A stretch of DNA of 64,000 nucleotides from Roseivirga sp. GTDB taxonomy: Bacteria > Bacteroidota > Bacteroidia > Cytophagales > Cyclobacteriaceae. The DNA is taken from contig JAJCYM010000029.1 of NCBI GenBank assembly GCA_029262895.1, forward strand, positions 1 to 64,000. The letters run 5' to 3'. Each line of letters opens with the position of its first letter. Position 1 is the stretch's first letter. Below, piece after piece: positions 15,871 through 26,090 of this stretch. The notes beneath the pieces are model-generated. The model was not told the DNA's origin. It worked only from the letters and a program-made list of their open reading frames with translations, and did not search any database. The translations under genes were made by a program, and so were the position numbers.

Positions 15871-17415
15871 TTACTTCAGGGACAAGAATTTTTCCTGACC
15901 TATTTCCAGCGTTGTTTTGTTCTCAAATTTGCTTTCAAGCCAGGTTAGAATATCCAAATAGAGAAACGGTCTTTTTTCATAAATATCCAACCTAAGTACA
16001 GTTAATCTCTCGTGCAATGCTTTGAATTCGTCTTTCACACTGTCTGGCGTCATCCGATCTACCTCACGGATAAATTTGAAGATTTCTTTTTGCACTCCTT
16101 GTTGGTCATTCATTCTTCCCAGAAAATGATAAGTGCTTTTGATCTGGTACTCCAATTGATCGTCTTGCCCATCTTCATAATGGGCGATGAGGTTTAGAAT
16201 CCTGGCAAAACAGTGAATGTCCTCTCTAAGTGTTACATCTTTGAAATAGACAATTTGATTTAGAAAGTAGATGGCCTTTCTATAATTGCCGTTGCCAAAG
16301 TATAGAGATGCAATTTTGTAATAGAACATCAATACCCGTTCAGGATCAATTTTGCCTTTATACTGCTCAAGCTTTTCCAATAACTCAGGTACCAGCTCAA
16401 CACCCAGATCAAACCGACCTTCCATAAACAGCTTGTTGATTTTTGCGGTGTAAAGAAATTTGAAGACCAACACTTCTGTGTTAAGGTCAGAAATCAGTGT
16501 TTTGTTTCGACTCAGATTCTCGACTTCTTCCAAAACCAGGCAAAACTTGGAATAATGCTGAAGATGGAAGAGCGCAGACAGGCAGTTGTGAAGCCCTTTG
16601 ATATACTGCTCAGGATGCTTATTCCTCATAACGGCATCTTTCCTGAAGAGGTCACACCAGTACTTTGCGTGTCTATAGCAGTTAGGAAAATCCTGAATAA
16701 TATAATTGTACCAGACATAAGTCTGATGATAATATAATCGTTCGTAGAAGGATAGCTTATCAAAATCTACTTTTGGAAGGCGCTCTTCGAAATATGCTTT
16801 GACCTTGTCAAAATCGTCTTTGTTTCTAACATAGCCCTTTTTTAGGTAAAGACCGTATAGCTTGAGCGCCAGATTTGAAAGCTGGTGGGCACTGGCAATC
16901 ACCTGACCCGTCTCGTCAATTTCTTTGGTGAGCTCTTCAGCTCTTGTCTCTATGCTTCGAGTGATGTATTGGGATTCAATGAGTTTTTCAAACTCCAAAA
17001 TCTCGAGTCTAAGGGTGTAATATCTATTGCCTTTGGCTACGGCCTTTGATCGCTCCAATATCTTGAGCGCCTGTTTATAAAATCCCTTATTATAAAGCAC
17101 CTTGGCATAGTCAAGGTTTTCCCTCAATTGCATGTCTAAATTTTGACCTGCGTGATACTGCCTGAGACTTGCCAGAATATGCTTATAGAGGTTTGCCTTT
17201 TGGTTCGAGAATTGTGCCTTTTTTATGCTCTGAACTTTTTTCAGAATGGTGACATCGTCATACTTTTTCATCGAGTCCATGGCATCAAAGAGCTTGATGA
17301 ACTTCAAATCCTCAGTGTTGCCGGTGCGATTAACAAACAGCCTGAAGTGACGCTTTTCTGACTTCGTCAGAGATTTTATCAGCTCAAATAGGGGATCACT
17401 TTTCACGGTAGCCAT
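15871..17415 (-). CDS. Large alpha-helical (TPR-like) protein of unknown function
   Basis: 514 aa, no signal peptide. It is almost wholly helical, with many pairs of helices having the look of degenerate TPR units (for example YNKGFYKQALKILERSKAVAKG and YFGNGNYRKAIYFLNQIVYF). The N-terminus FELIKSLTKSEKRHFRLFVNR is a segment I associate with a Bacteroidota-conserved hypothetical family. No catalytic motif is visible. It lies on the opposite strand between the ilvA-GOLPH3 pair and leuA, with its end only 5 bp from the GOLPH3 end. Confidence 0.75.
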   Translation of the reverse strand: MATVKSDPLFELIKSLTKSEKRHFRLFVNRTGNTEDLKFIKLFDAMDSMKKYDDVTILKKVQSIKKAQFSNQKANLYKHILASLRQYHAGQNLDMQLRENLDYAKVLYNKGFYKQALKILERSKAVAKGNRYYTLRLEILEFEKLIESQYITRSIETRAEELTKEIDETGQVIASAHQLSNLALKLYGLYLKKGYVRNKDDFDKVKAYFEERLPKVDFDKLSFYERLYYHQTYVWYNYIIQDFPNCYRHAKYWCDLFRKDAVMRNKHPEQYIKGLHNCLSALFHLQHYSKFCLVLEEVENLSRNKTLISDLNTEVLVFKFLYTAKINKLFMEGRFDLGVELVPELLEKLEQYKGKIDPERVLMFYYKIASLYFGNGNYRKAIYFLNQIVYFKDVTLREDIHCFARILNLIAHYEDGQDDQLEYQIKSTYHFLGRMNDQQGVQKEIFKFIREVDRMTPDSVKDEFKALHERLTVLRLDIYEKRPFLYLDILTWLESKFENKTTLEIGQEKFLSLK

Positions 17416-17588
17416 TGTAAATGTTACTTTTTTATATCCTTGTTTATCAGTTGTTTATGGCGCCAATGGCAATGATTAGAAATAGTAATCAATCAGGCAT
17501 TCAGCTTTGCCTCTGTATAAGGACACCATAAATTTATTTGATAAGAAAAGGAGTGTAAAAATTGTAACTGATCGCACTCAAATAAACG

Positions 17589-18752
17589 ATGGATAAACAG
17601 AAAATACAAATTTTCGACACTACCCTTAGGGATGGTGAGCAAGTACCAGGCTGTAAGCTTGATACTGCTGAGAAAATAGAGGTGGCCCTTAGGCTTGAGC
17701 AATTGGGAGTCGATGTGATTGAAGCAGGCTTCCCAATTTCAAGTCCCGGTGATTTTGAGTCCGTTCACTCGATCGCAAGAGTGATTCGTGAGGCTACCGT
17801 TTGTGGTTTATCCAGGGCGGTGGAGAAAGACATCATTACCGCTGCGGAGGCCTTAAAAGGAGCGGTAAGGCCACGAATACATACTGGTATTGGTACCTCA
17901 GATTCGCATGTAGTCCATAAGCTTCAAACCACAAGAGAAAAGGTGGTGGAACGTGCTATTGCAGCCGTGAAACTGGCTAAAAGCTTTGTGGAGGACGTGG
18001 AGTTTTATGCCGAGGATGCAGGCCGAACTGACAATCAATTTCTGGCCTATGTGTGTGAGGAGGCACTTAAAGCTGGAGCCACTGTACTCAATATCCCTGA
18101 TACCACAGGGTACTGTTTGCCCGATGAATATGGGGCTAAAATCAAATATTTGAAGGAAAATGTGAAAGGTGTGCATAAGGCAACCCTGTCTACGCATTGC
18201 CACAATGATCTGGGCCTGGCCACCGCCAATTCAATTGCAGGGGTAATTCATGGAGCTACGCAGATTGAATGCACGATCAATGGTATTGGAGAGCGTGCAG
18301 GTAATACGGCCTTGGAAGAAATAGTGATGGTGATGAGACAACATCCGGATTTAAAGAAATACACGGACGTTGATACGACTATGCTGAGTGCTATGTCGGC
18401 CTATGTTTCGGATACTATGAGAGTGCCGGTGCAGCCTAACAAAGCCATTGTTGGGGCCAATGCATTTGCACATTCATCGGGAATTCACCAGGATGGGGTA
18501 ATTAAGAACCGTGAAACCTATGAGATCATCGATCCAAAGGATGTCGGTGTTAACAATTCGTCCATAATACTGACCGCCAGAAGTGGCAGGGCTGCATTAG
18601 CCTACCGCATGAAAAATATTGGATATGAATTGACCCGTGATGAATTAGATATTGTTTACGACAGTTTTCTGAAAGTGGCGGACGAAAAGAAAGAAGTGCT
18701 GGATGATGATTTGCACCAAATTGCAGAGCTTAGACATAAAGTAGCTGTTTGA
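17589..18752 (+). CDS. leuA: 2-isopropylmalate synthase
   Basis: 387 aa, the short form without the C-terminal leucine-binding LeuA dimer domain (full forms are over 500 aa). It condenses acetyl-CoA with 2-ketoisovalerate. [13 protein letters not shown] at the N-terminus gives the metal-binding Asp10, and [15 protein letters not shown] gives the HxH metal ligands; [14 protein letters not shown] is also standard. Because the regulatory domain is absent, feedback inhibition by leucine may be missing or different. First gene of leuA-leuC-leuD-leuB. The homologous homocitrate synthases are excluded by the leu context. Confidence 0.93.
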   Translation: MDKQKIQIFDTTLRDGEQVPGCKLDTAEKIEVALRLEQLGVDVIEAGFPISSPGDFESVHSIARVIREATVCGLSRAVEKDIITAAEALKGAVRPRIHTGIGTSDSHVVHKLQTTREKVVERAIAAVKLAKSFVEDVEFYAEDAGRTDNQFLAYVCEEALKAGATVLNIPDTTGYCLPDEYGAKIKYLKENVKGVHKATLSTHCHNDLGLATANSIAGVIHGATQIECTINGIGERAGNTALEEIVMVMRQHPDLKKYTDVDTTMLSAMSAYVSDTMRVPVQPNKAIVGANAFAHSSGIHQDGVIKNRETYEIIDPKDVGVNNSSIILTARSGRAALAYRMKNIGYELTRDELDIVYDSFLKVADEKKEVLDDDLHQIAELRHKVAV

Positions 18753-18754
18753 TT

Positions 18755-20149
18755 ATGGGCAAGACTTTATTTGATAAGGTTTGGGATGCACATATTGTGC
18801 ACCAGATAGAAGGGGGACTCGATGTGCTTTACATCGATAGGCACTTGATCCATGAGGTGACAAGTCCGCAGGCATTTGAAGAGCTCAAGGAACGGGACTT
18901 GCCGCTGTTTAGAAAGGAAAAAATGGTGGCTACTCCAGACCACAACATACCTACCAAAAATCAGCACTTACCTATTAAAGATGCTCTCTCTAAGCATCAG
19001 GTAGACACTTTACTAAAGAACTGTGAGGAACAGGGAGTGGAGCTTTACGGTTTGGGACATCCGTTTCAGGGCATTGTACATGTGATTGGTCCGGAGTTAG
19101 GAATTACCCTGCCCGGAAGGACAATGGTTTGTGGCGATAGTCATACCTCAACGCATGGTGCTTTTGGCGCAATTGCCTTCGGTATTGGCACCAGCCAGGT
19201 AGCCCAGGTGATGGCCAGTCAGTGTCTGTTGCAAGCCAAGCCAAAAACAATGAGGATTACCATTAATGGTGAACTGAAACAAGGGGTGCTGGCCAAGGAT
19301 GTAATCCTTTACATTATTTCAAAATTGACAGCCGCTGGTGGTACAGGATATTTTGTAGAGTATGCCGGTTCGGCAATTGAGGCCTTATCCATGGAAGCTC
19401 GCATGACCATTTGCAATATGAGCATTGAAATGGGAGCGAGGGGCGGCATGATTGCTCCTGATCAAGTCACCTTCGATTACATAAAGGGTCGTGAATTTGC
19501 TCCTAAAGGAGAAGAATTTGAAAAAGCACTTGATTTTTGGAGAACACTCTATTCTGATCAGGAGGCGGTCTTTGACAAGGAATACAATTTTTCCGCAGAA
19601 GATATTGCGCCCATGATTACCTACGGGACTAATCCTGGTATGGGCATTAAAATCACTGAAAACGTGCCCCAACATTTGGGCAATGGCTCTCAGGATAGTT
19701 TTCTCAAATCGCTTAGTTATATGGGACTCGAGCCAGGAGAATCATTGCTGGGCAAGGAAATCAACCATGTTTTTATCGGCAGTTGTACTAATTCGAGAAT
19801 TGAAGACCTACGAATTGTCGCTGACTATGTCAAAGGCAAAAGAAAGGCTAAGCATGTTAGTGCCATGATCGTACCAGGTTCTAAGCAAGTGGAAACACAA
19901 GCTAAAGCGGAGGGACTTGATCAAGTATTGGCAGCTGCAGGTTTTGAATTGAGAGAACCCGGATGTTCAGCCTGCTTGGGGATGAATGAAGATAAGGTGC
20001 CGGCTGGTGCTTATTGTGTTTCTACTTCCAATAGAAATTTTGAAGGAAGGCAGGGGCCCGGGGCCAGAACGCTACTGGCCAGTCCCTTGGTGGCGGCCAT
20101 CACGGCAGTGGAAGGAAAAATTGTCGACATAACAGCACATTTGAATTGA
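18755..20149 (+). CDS. leuC: 3-isopropylmalate dehydratase, large subunit
   Basis: 464 aa from ATG ([16 protein letters not shown]); the upstream in-frame TTG is not needed. Aconitase-family protein holding a [4Fe-4S] cluster: Cys in FIGSCTNSR, and the pair in [11 protein letters not shown]. It isomerises 2- to 3-isopropylmalate with LeuD. The start lies 2 bp after the leuA stop and leuD starts one base after its own stop, so the set is one operon. Confidence 0.97.
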   Translation: MGKTLFDKVWDAHIVHQIEGGLDVLYIDRHLIHEVTSPQAFEELKERDLPLFRKEKMVATPDHNIPTKNQHLPIKDALSKHQVDTLLKNCEEQGVELYGLGHPFQGIVHVIGPELGITLPGRTMVCGDSHTSTHGAFGAIAFGIGTSQVAQVMASQCLLQAKPKTMRITINGELKQGVLAKDVILYIISKLTAAGGTGYFVEYAGSAIEALSMEARMTICNMSIEMGARGGMIAPDQVTFDYIKGREFAPKGEEFEKALDFWRTLYSDQEAVFDKEYNFSAEDIAPMITYGTNPGMGIKITENVPQHLGNGSQDSFLKSLSYMGLEPGESLLGKEINHVFIGSCTNSRIEDLRIVADYVKGKRKAKHVSAMIVPGSKQVETQAKAEGLDQVLAAAGFELREPGCSACLGMNEDKVPAGAYCVSTSNRNFEGRQGPGARTLLASPLVAAITAVEGKIVDITAHLN

Positions 20150-20150
20150 T

Positions 20151-20738
20151 ATGGAGAAGTTTGACAAAGTCATAAGTACTGCTGTTCCGCTACCAAACGA
20201 GGACATAGATACAGATCAGATTATTCCGGCAAGATTCCTGAAGGCCACCTCTAAGGAAGGTTTTGGGGAAAATTTGTTCAGGGATTGGAGATTTGACAAA
20301 GACAACTCCGCCAAGAAAGATTTTGTATTAAATGATTCCACTTATTCAGGCAGCATTCTGGTTGCCGGAAGAAATTTTGGCTGTGGATCTTCAAGGGAGC
20401 ATGCCGCTTGGGCCCTTGCCGATTATGGATTTAAAGTAGTCGTGTCCAGTTTTTTTGCAGACATATTCAAAGGAAATGCCTTGAACAATGGCCTTTTGCC
20501 GGTTCAGGTTTCTGATGCCTTTTTAGCCAAACTGATTGGTGCTATTCAAACGGATCCATCAACAGATTGCACTGTTGATTTGAACGACCAGACTATTTCT
20601 TTTGATGATCATCAAGAACACTTTGAGGTGAATTCCTATAAGAAAGAATGTTTGCTGAACGGATACGATGACATTGACTACTTAGTCAGCATAAAAGATA
20701 AGATAACCGCCTTCGAAAGAGAGGCGATAACGATTTGA
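20151..20738 (+). CDS. leuD: 3-isopropylmalate dehydratase, small subunit
   Basis: 195 aa, the usual length. The aconitase swivel domain is recognisable from [19 protein letters not shown] and [17 protein letters not shown], the latter being the substrate-binding loop. It pairs with LeuC. The gene is separated from leuC by one base, and leuB starts 5 bp after it. Confidence 0.97.
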   Translation: MEKFDKVISTAVPLPNEDIDTDQIIPARFLKATSKEGFGENLFRDWRFDKDNSAKKDFVLNDSTYSGSILVAGRNFGCGSSREHAAWALADYGFKVVVSSFFADIFKGNALNNGLLPVQVSDAFLAKLIGAIQTDPSTDCTVDLNDQTISFDDHQEHFEVNSYKKECLLNGYDDIDYLVSIKDKITAFEREAITI

Positions 20739-20743
20739 GCGTG

Positions 20744-21850
20744 ATGAATAAAAAGATTGGTATACTACCCGGAGATGGTATTGGACCAGAGGTGGTAAAA
20801 GAAGGCAAAAAAGTGCTGGATACTATTGCCGAAAAGTACGGTCATACTTTTGAATATGAGTATGGAGATGTGGGCGCTATTGCTATTGATAAAACGGGGA
20901 CTCCACTTCCGGATGCCACGCTGGCTATCTGCGAATCATCTGATGCATTTCTCTTTGGAGCTATTGGTGATCCAAAATATGACAATGATCCTTCGGCCAA
21001 AGTAAGACCCGAACAGGGGCTTCTCAAGTTGAGAAAGAGCCTTGGACTTTTTGCGAACATTCGACCAGTTACAGCTTATGAAAGCTTGTTGCACATGTCG
21101 CCATTGAAGGTAGATCGTATTAAAGGTGTTGATATCGTGGTATATCGTGAGTTGACGGGAGGTATATATTTTGGCGAAAAGGGTAGAACAGAGGATGGCG
21201 CTTATGACCATTGCGTTTATTCCAACTATGAAATTGATCGAATAGCGCACCTGGCATTTCAGGCTGCGGAAAACAGGAACAAGCATGTGACCCTTGTGGA
21301 CAAGGCCAATGTGCTCGAAACCTCGAGGCTTTGGCGCGAACGCGTAACGGAAATTGCCAAGAGCTACCCTGATATTACGCTGGATAGCATGTTTGTAGAT
21401 AATGCCGCCATGCAGATGATCCAGAACCCGAAACACTTTGATGTTATTCTTACGGAAAACATGTTTGGCGATATCATTTCAGATGAAGCCAGTGTTATCG
21501 GAGGGTCTCTGGGTCTGTTGCCTTCAGCATCAATAGGAGATAAAACGGGTATGTTTGAGCCAATCCATGGCTCATATCCTGAAGCGGCCGGACAGAATGT
21601 TGCCAATCCTATTGCAACGATTTTAAGTGCAGCCATGCTTTTGGACCACCTCGGCATGGTTGATGAAGCCATTGACGTAAGACAAGCGGTCAACTATTCT
21701 CTAAAAATGGGAATGGTCACCGAAGATATTTCAAATGAACAGGGTTATGGCACTGATCGAGTGGGTGATTTCATTGTGAATCACATATTGGAAGGAGAAG
21801 AGGAAGGAGTCAGTTCTAATATATCCCTGGGAATGAGTACGATAATTTAA
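20744..21850 (+). CDS. leuB: 3-isopropylmalate dehydrogenase
   Basis: 368 aa from the ATG giving MNKKIGILPGDGIGPE; TTG and GTG codons 9 and 3 bp upstream are possible but unneeded. NAD-dependent oxidative decarboxylase of the isocitrate/isopropylmalate family: VYRELTGGIYFGEKGR carries substrate-binding residues and NMFGDIISDEASVIGGSLG the Mg2+ Asp ligands, with GSYPEAAGQNVANP for NAD. Last gene of the leu operon, followed after about 130 bp by a terminator. Confidence 0.96.
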   Translation: MNKKIGILPGDGIGPEVVKEGKKVLDTIAEKYGHTFEYEYGDVGAIAIDKTGTPLPDATLAICESSDAFLFGAIGDPKYDNDPSAKVRPEQGLLKLRKSLGLFANIRPVTAYESLLHMSPLKVDRIKGVDIVVYRELTGGIYFGEKGRTEDGAYDHCVYSNYEIDRIAHLAFQAAENRNKHVTLVDKANVLETSRLWRERVTEIAKSYPDITLDSMFVDNAAMQMIQNPKHFDVILTENMFGDIISDEASVIGGSLGLLPSASIGDKTGMFEPIHGSYPEAAGQNVANPIATILSAAMLLDHLGMVDEAIDVRQAVNYSLKMGMVTEDISNEQGYGTDRVGDFIVNHILEGEEEGVSSNISLGMSTII

Positions 21851-21981
21851 TCTGGCTTGCTAGAGCTACGGCAGACGAGAAGACCATATTCAATATCCAT
21901 AGACATTGTTTGGATCGGGAGGAATGGTTTCAAAGACACTAGGATAATTTAAATGGTTCATATACCATTGGGTTTGTAAGT

Positions 21982-22012
21982 AAAAGGCCTCGGAGAAATC
22001 TGAGGCCTTTTT
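21982..22012 (+). terminator. Terminator of the leu operon
   Basis: AAAAGGCCTC and GAGGCCTTTT arms with a 10-nt loop; the 3' arm supplies the T-run. It is the first strong terminator after leuB. Confidence 0.75.
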
Positions 22013-22031
22013 GATGATCTTTCTATAAGCT

Positions 22032-22055
22032 GCTGTTTGTGTCCTCACAAACAGC
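22032..22055. repeat. GCTGTTTGTG hairpin
   Basis: Perfect 10-bp arms GCTGTTTGTG / CACAAACAGC with a TCCT loop and no T-run. A second hairpin on the same word follows 38 bp later. Confidence 0.5.
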
Positions 22056-22093
22056 TTTCATGTGAGATGTTAATTTTGAGAAGTTCACCAGTT

Positions 22094-22113
22094 CGTTTGT
22101 GGCGACACAAACG
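22094..22113. repeat. CGTTTGTG hairpin
   Basis: Perfect 8-bp arms CGTTTGTG / CACAAACG with a GCGA tetraloop. It shares the GTTTGTG core with the preceding hairpin. Confidence 0.5.
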
Positions 22114-22150
22114 GAGGCATTTGTCGCAGTAAAAACAGTAAAAGAAACAG

Positions 22151-22240
22151 TCATTCCGTAACGAAGTGAAGGAATCTTTTTCAGGAGTATAAGTGCGACT
22201 TGTATTTGGTGAAAAGGTCTCTCCGCAGGCTACGAGATGG
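22151..22240. repeat. Probable dispersed element (GTCATTCCGTAACGAAGTGA type)
   Basis: Begins CATTCCGTAACGAAGTGAAG, then GAATCTTTTTCAGGAG, and ends near AAAAGGTCTCTCCGCAGGC. This layout recalls short palindromic elements with GTCATTCC ends that are scattered between genes in Bacteroidota. There is only one copy in the window, so the call relies on family memory. Confidence 0.4.
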
Positions 22241-22391
22241 CGTATTAAATAGGTCAATAATTGGTTTTCAGCAGCCGCTGTTTGTGTTCCATCTCAGGTC
22301 TTTTGCTTGAGATCAGATTAAATCCAATTAAATTTTTCTATTTAATTTGGTTTTAGGAAACATATAGTTTTTAATTGCGTCTACTGAAAGA

Positions 22392-25046
22392 ATGACGCTT
22401 CAAAAAACTTCACCACCATCCTGGCCTGGCCGCTTGCTTAAGCGACTCTGTACTGAAGAACAACTGGAGATTCTCTACGGTGATGTGGAGGAGGTGTTTT
22501 ACAGGAGACTCGAACAGGGAGGGAAGTTCAAGGCCAAACTGCTCTTTTATCGAGACGCCTTTAGTTTGCTTAGGCCCTTTGCTTTGAAGAAGGCTGAAGA
22601 ATATCATCCCACCTTAAATTACCTACACATGCTAAAGATTCATTTCAAATCAAGCCTAAGAAGCTTGCGTAAAAATCCGCTCTCGTCTTACATCAATATT
22701 TTTGGTTTGACCGTGGGCATGACTGCGGTGTTGCTGATTGCTCAGTATGCCATGTTCGAATTAAATTACGACAAGTTTCACGAGCGTGCCGATGATATCT
22801 ATCGGGTGAGTTTTAATCGCTCAACTGACAACCAAGTGGTCTTTAATGCGGCTACAATCTTTTTGCCTGTAGGTCCGGAAATCCAAAAGGCCTTTCCTGA
22901 AGTAGAAAACCAGGTCAGATTTTATTACCCCTTTACCCATGGCGAAATCAAATATGGCGATGAGTCCTTTAATGAGGAAAAACCTGTGTTTACCGATCCC
23001 TCATACTTTGATGTGTTTTCGTACCCCTTAAAATCTGGAAACCCGAAAACAGCACTTTCAGAGCCAAACAAAGTGGTTTTCTCAGAAGAGCTCGCTCTCC
23101 GGTATTTTGGGAATGAAGAGGCTATAGGCAAACTCATAGAATTCTCGTTTGAAGATGGAGAAACCACTTTGCAGGTGACTGGAGTGTTGGAAAGTCCCAG
23201 GAAAGACTCACACCTTCGTTTGAACATGCTTATTTCCATAAGCACACTTGATCAGTGGCCTACTTTTGAAAGGAGCAAATGGGCCTTACCCTTTTATCAT
23301 ACCTACGTGCTATTTAATCAGAAACCTGATGTGGCTGCTTTTGAATTCCAGGCTTCGGAACTCGTAAGAGGGTTCAGGGCCGCCAGCACCGAAAAGAACG
23401 TGGTAGAAAGTATCGCGCTTCAGCGGCTAAGAGATATTCACCTTGATTCTGACCTTACCTTCGAGCTGTTTGAGAATGGTGATAGACAATCGGTTAACCT
23501 GATTATTCTGGTGGCCAGTATGATCTTGCTAATCGCCTATCTGAATTATATCAATTTGGCTACAGCCAGATCAGTAAAAAGGGCCAAAGAAGTAGGAGTA
23601 AGAAAGATTTTGGGTTCACGAAAGCGACAGCTGATCCATCAGTTTTTGACGGAGTCCTTTATGCTCAATTTTGCGGCATTGGCCTTTGCCATATTGGGTA
23701 TGTCGGTACTTGTTCCGTTTTTCTCAGAGCTCCTGGCAAGAGATTTTCATGTTACAAGAGACCCGATCTTTTGGGGCGCAACCTTTCTTTTTGTAATAGT
23801 AGGCTGCCTTGTTTCAGGTTTATACCCAGCATTTGTGTTGTCATCTTATCAACCTATATCTGTGTTGAGGGGTAATTTCTCCAATTCTATTAAAGGAAGC
23901 TTGTTAAGAAGAGTGCTGGTCACCTTTCAGTTTATAGTTGCTGTGGCCATGATTGGAGGAACCATGCTGCTGTTAGGACAGACCAATTTTTTAATGAATA
24001 AGGATTTGGGCTTTGCTGCAGAACAGGTGATGGTGGTTAATGCTCCACGTACTGCACAAAACACGGAAAATTATTTGTCATTGGTGAGGGCCTTTGCTGG
24101 TCGAGCTCAGAACTTACCCAACGTAAACAACTTTACACATAGTGGAAGCATTCCGGGCAAAGTGATGGCCTCAGGAATGTTTCAAAAGAAGGGTGATGTC
24201 TCAGGAGAGCCATCATCAATGCAGCTCAATACTACGGACTTTGGATACTTTGAAACCTACGGCTTGGAATTTTTAAGCGGCAGGGGGTTTGATAAGGACA
24301 TTATGACGGATAGAACAGGACTGATTATCAATGAAGCCGCTATGAGAGCTTTGCGTTTTGAAAACGCTGAACAAGCTATAAATAGTAAAGTGATTGCCTC
24401 TGGCAATGACAGAGAATACAACATTTTGGGTGTGGTAAGCAACTACCATCATTCTTCTTTGAAGAAGTCATACGAGCCGATCATCTTCGCCTTTATGCCA
24501 GATAGAACGATTTACTTCAGTTTCAATGTCAATACAGATGCTGTGGTCAACACAGTGGCATCAATAGAAGCACTGATGCTTGAGATGTTTCCAGAGAGTC
24601 CTTTTGAATACAATTTTTTGGATGATGCCTTCGATGCAGAATTCAAATCAGAACTGAGGTTCGCTGACATTTTCAAATCCTTTTCATTGCTGTCCATATT
24701 ACTTGGAGGCTTGGGCTTATTTGGTCTTGCTTCGTTTGCAGCCAATCAAAAAGTCAAAGAGATCAGCATAAGAAAAGTATTGGGTGCTTCTCTGGGGGAC
24801 ATATTACGACTATTAGCTTCCACATTCACACCTTCCTTTATTATAGGAAGCTTAATGGCCTGGGTACTGCTGTATTTTGGTGGAATGTCATGGTTAGATA
24901 ACTACGCTTTCAGAATCAATCTGCAATGGCAGTTTTTTATGATCCCTGTGATCTTTGTTCTGGCACTGGCGATTTTGACTATTGGTTTTCAAGCACTTCG
25001 CGCCACAAAGGCCGAACCTGCTCAAATATTAAGAAATAATGATTAG
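22392..25046 (+). CDS. FtsX/MacB-type ABC permease with permease-prefix domain
   Basis: 884 aa. An N-terminal prefix domain (about residues 8-72: WPGRLLKRLCTEEQLEILYGDVEEVF) precedes a duplicated MacB periplasmic-core plus FtsX permease layout. The first membrane helix is in INIFGLTVGMTAVLLIA; a three-helix FtsX block follows the first soluble domain (VGVRKILGSRKRQLIHQFLTES), and the second block is at the end (EISIRKVLGASLGDILRL). It has no ATPase neighbour. The PadR regulator starts 3 bp downstream, so the pair is co-transcribed. Export of a small toxic molecule or lipoprotein is the usual guess for such permeases. Confidence 0.9.
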   Translation: MTLQKTSPPSWPGRLLKRLCTEEQLEILYGDVEEVFYRRLEQGGKFKAKLLFYRDAFSLLRPFALKKAEEYHPTLNYLHMLKIHFKSSLRSLRKNPLSSYINIFGLTVGMTAVLLIAQYAMFELNYDKFHERADDIYRVSFNRSTDNQVVFNAATIFLPVGPEIQKAFPEVENQVRFYYPFTHGEIKYGDESFNEEKPVFTDPSYFDVFSYPLKSGNPKTALSEPNKVVFSEELALRYFGNEEAIGKLIEFSFEDGETTLQVTGVLESPRKDSHLRLNMLISISTLDQWPTFERSKWALPFYHTYVLFNQKPDVAAFEFQASELVRGFRAASTEKNVVESIALQRLRDIHLDSDLTFELFENGDRQSVNLIILVASMILLIAYLNYINLATARSVKRAKEVGVRKILGSRKRQLIHQFLTESFMLNFAALAFAILGMSVLVPFFSELLARDFHVTRDPIFWGATFLFVIVGCLVSGLYPAFVLSSYQPISVLRGNFSNSIKGSLLRRVLVTFQFIVAVAMIGGTMLLLGQTNFLMNKDLGFAAEQVMVVNAPRTAQNTENYLSLVRAFAGRAQNLPNVNNFTHSGSIPGKVMASGMFQKKGDVSGEPSSMQLNTTDFGYFETYGLEFLSGRGFDKDIMTDRTGLIINEAAMRALRFENAEQAINSKVIASGNDREYNILGVVSNYHHSSLKKSYEPIIFAFMPDRTIYFSFNVNTDAVVNTVASIEALMLEMFPESPFEYNFLDDAFDAEFKSELRFADIFKSFSLLSILLGGLGLFGLASFAANQKVKEISIRKVLGASLGDILRLLASTFTPSFIIGSLMAWVLLYFGGMSWLDNYAFRINLQWQFFMIPVIFVLALAILTIGFQALRATKAEPAQILRNND

Positions 25047-25049
25047 CCT

Positions 25050-25388
25050 ATGAAAAGCACGGATTTAGGAGCATTTGAAGAAATCGCCTTGATGGCCATT
25101 GGCATACTTGGCAAAGAAGCCTATGGTGTAACTATTAAGGATGAAATCGAGAAACAAACCAGAAGAAGACCCAGTGTCGGGGCGCTGCATTCTGCCTTGT
25201 ACCGTCTTGAGGAGAAGGGCTATGTAAAGTCCTTTGAGGCTGGTGCCACTGCTGAAAGAGGAGGGAGAAGAAAGCGCTTCTACGAGATGACGGCAGCTGG
25301 TAAGGAAGTACTGCTGAAGGCCTATGAGCTTCGAAGTGGAATGTTGAATTTAATACCAGGCATTGATCTGGGTAACCAAAGCTCTTAG
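25050..25388 (+). CDS. PadR-family transcriptional regulator
   Basis: 112 aa. A winged-helix PadR domain fills the protein: FEEIALMAIGILGKEAYGVTIKDEIE, the recognition helix SVGALHSALYRLEEKGYV, and the wing with ERGGRRKRFYEMTAAG. It follows the permease by 3 bp and probably controls it. Prefix-domain permeases and PadR regulators occur together repeatedly in Bacteroidota. Confidence 0.92.
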   Translation: MKSTDLGAFEEIALMAIGILGKEAYGVTIKDEIEKQTRRRPSVGALHSALYRLEEKGYVKSFEAGATAERGGRRKRFYEMTAAGKEVLLKAYELRSGMLNLIPGIDLGNQSS

Positions 25389-25393
25389 GACAT

Positions 25394-26041
25394 ATGGAAA
25401 AGAACATAGTACTGATTCATGCCGGTTTGGGCGTGCTATTCCTCCTCTATTTACTAATCAGGTTGTTTATCTCACTATTCGGGCTTTCAGACAAGGAGTA
25501 CCAAAATACAATCAGGGCCAAATTCAGAATTCCTGACTGGGTTTTTATTGTTCTGATTACGATTACGGGGCTGTACCCCATAGTGCTGATCGGACAATTC
25601 GAGTTGTATCACATATTAAAAACGTTGTCTCTTGCCCTGCTTATTTGGCTCAGTAGGTATAAGAAAAGTCTCAATTTTGCAGCAGCAAGCTTAATGGCCA
25701 TTGTCCTCACCATTTTTGCTGCCTTCACTTCCTTTTCTGATAAACCAACCTTTCCGAGGAAGGCCAGTACTTTCGAAAAGGATCATCCCGAGATAGCCCA
25801 GTTGCCTCTAATAGAGAAGGGGCGAACAATATTCACGACCCTATGTGTCCAATGTCATGGCAGCGATGGTACCATGGGGAGGTTCGGGGCGGCTGATTTA
25901 TCCCAGTCGAAGCTTGACCTTGAGGAGAAGATAGAGATGATCACAAACGGAAGCCCTTTAACGGTGATGCGTTCGTTTAAAGACCAACTCTCTGAAGATG
26001 AAATTGTGGCGGTTGCCACTTATATAGAAGCCTTGAAGTAG
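25394..26041 (+). CDS. Membrane-bound c-type cytochrome (four helices plus cytochrome c domain)
   Basis: 215 aa. About four membrane helices (roughly residues 7-29, 49-67, 73-88, 95-113), of the SirB2-like kind, are fused to a C-terminal cytochrome c domain with the haem motif CVQCH (151-155) and a probable Met ligand in TVMRSF. The haem domain should face the periplasm. It starts 5 bp after the padR stop, so it may be in the same transcript, which would be an odd mixture. The electron partner is unknown. Confidence 0.8.
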   Translation: MEKNIVLIHAGLGVLFLLYLLIRLFISLFGLSDKEYQNTIRAKFRIPDWVFIVLITITGLYPIVLIGQFELYHILKTLSLALLIWLSRYKKSLNFAAASLMAIVLTIFAAFTSFSDKPTFPRKASTFEKDHPEIAQLPLIEKGRTIFTTLCVQCHGSDGTMGRFGAADLSQSKLDLEEKIEMITNGSPLTVMRSFKDQLSEDEIVAVATYIEALK

Positions 26042-26090
26042 AAATACAACCGTATACTTGTACTTTCGTATCAGTCCACAAAAAGAATTT

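Larger units (their letters stand above)
21851..22391. other. Intergenic region after leuB: terminator and hairpin repeats
   Basis: No gene is supported here. It holds a terminator (21982-22012), two hairpins built on the word GTTTGTG (22032-22055 and 22094-22113), a third unpaired GCTGTTTGTG copy near 22277, and a dispersed element from about 22151 to 22240. The promoter of the downstream permease gene is not obvious. Confidence 0.6.

Noticed and set aside
17457-17531. 24-codon frame before leuA with two Leu and three Ile codons
   Set aside because: Leu/Ile content is near background for the length, the codons are not clustered, and no terminator/antiterminator follows.
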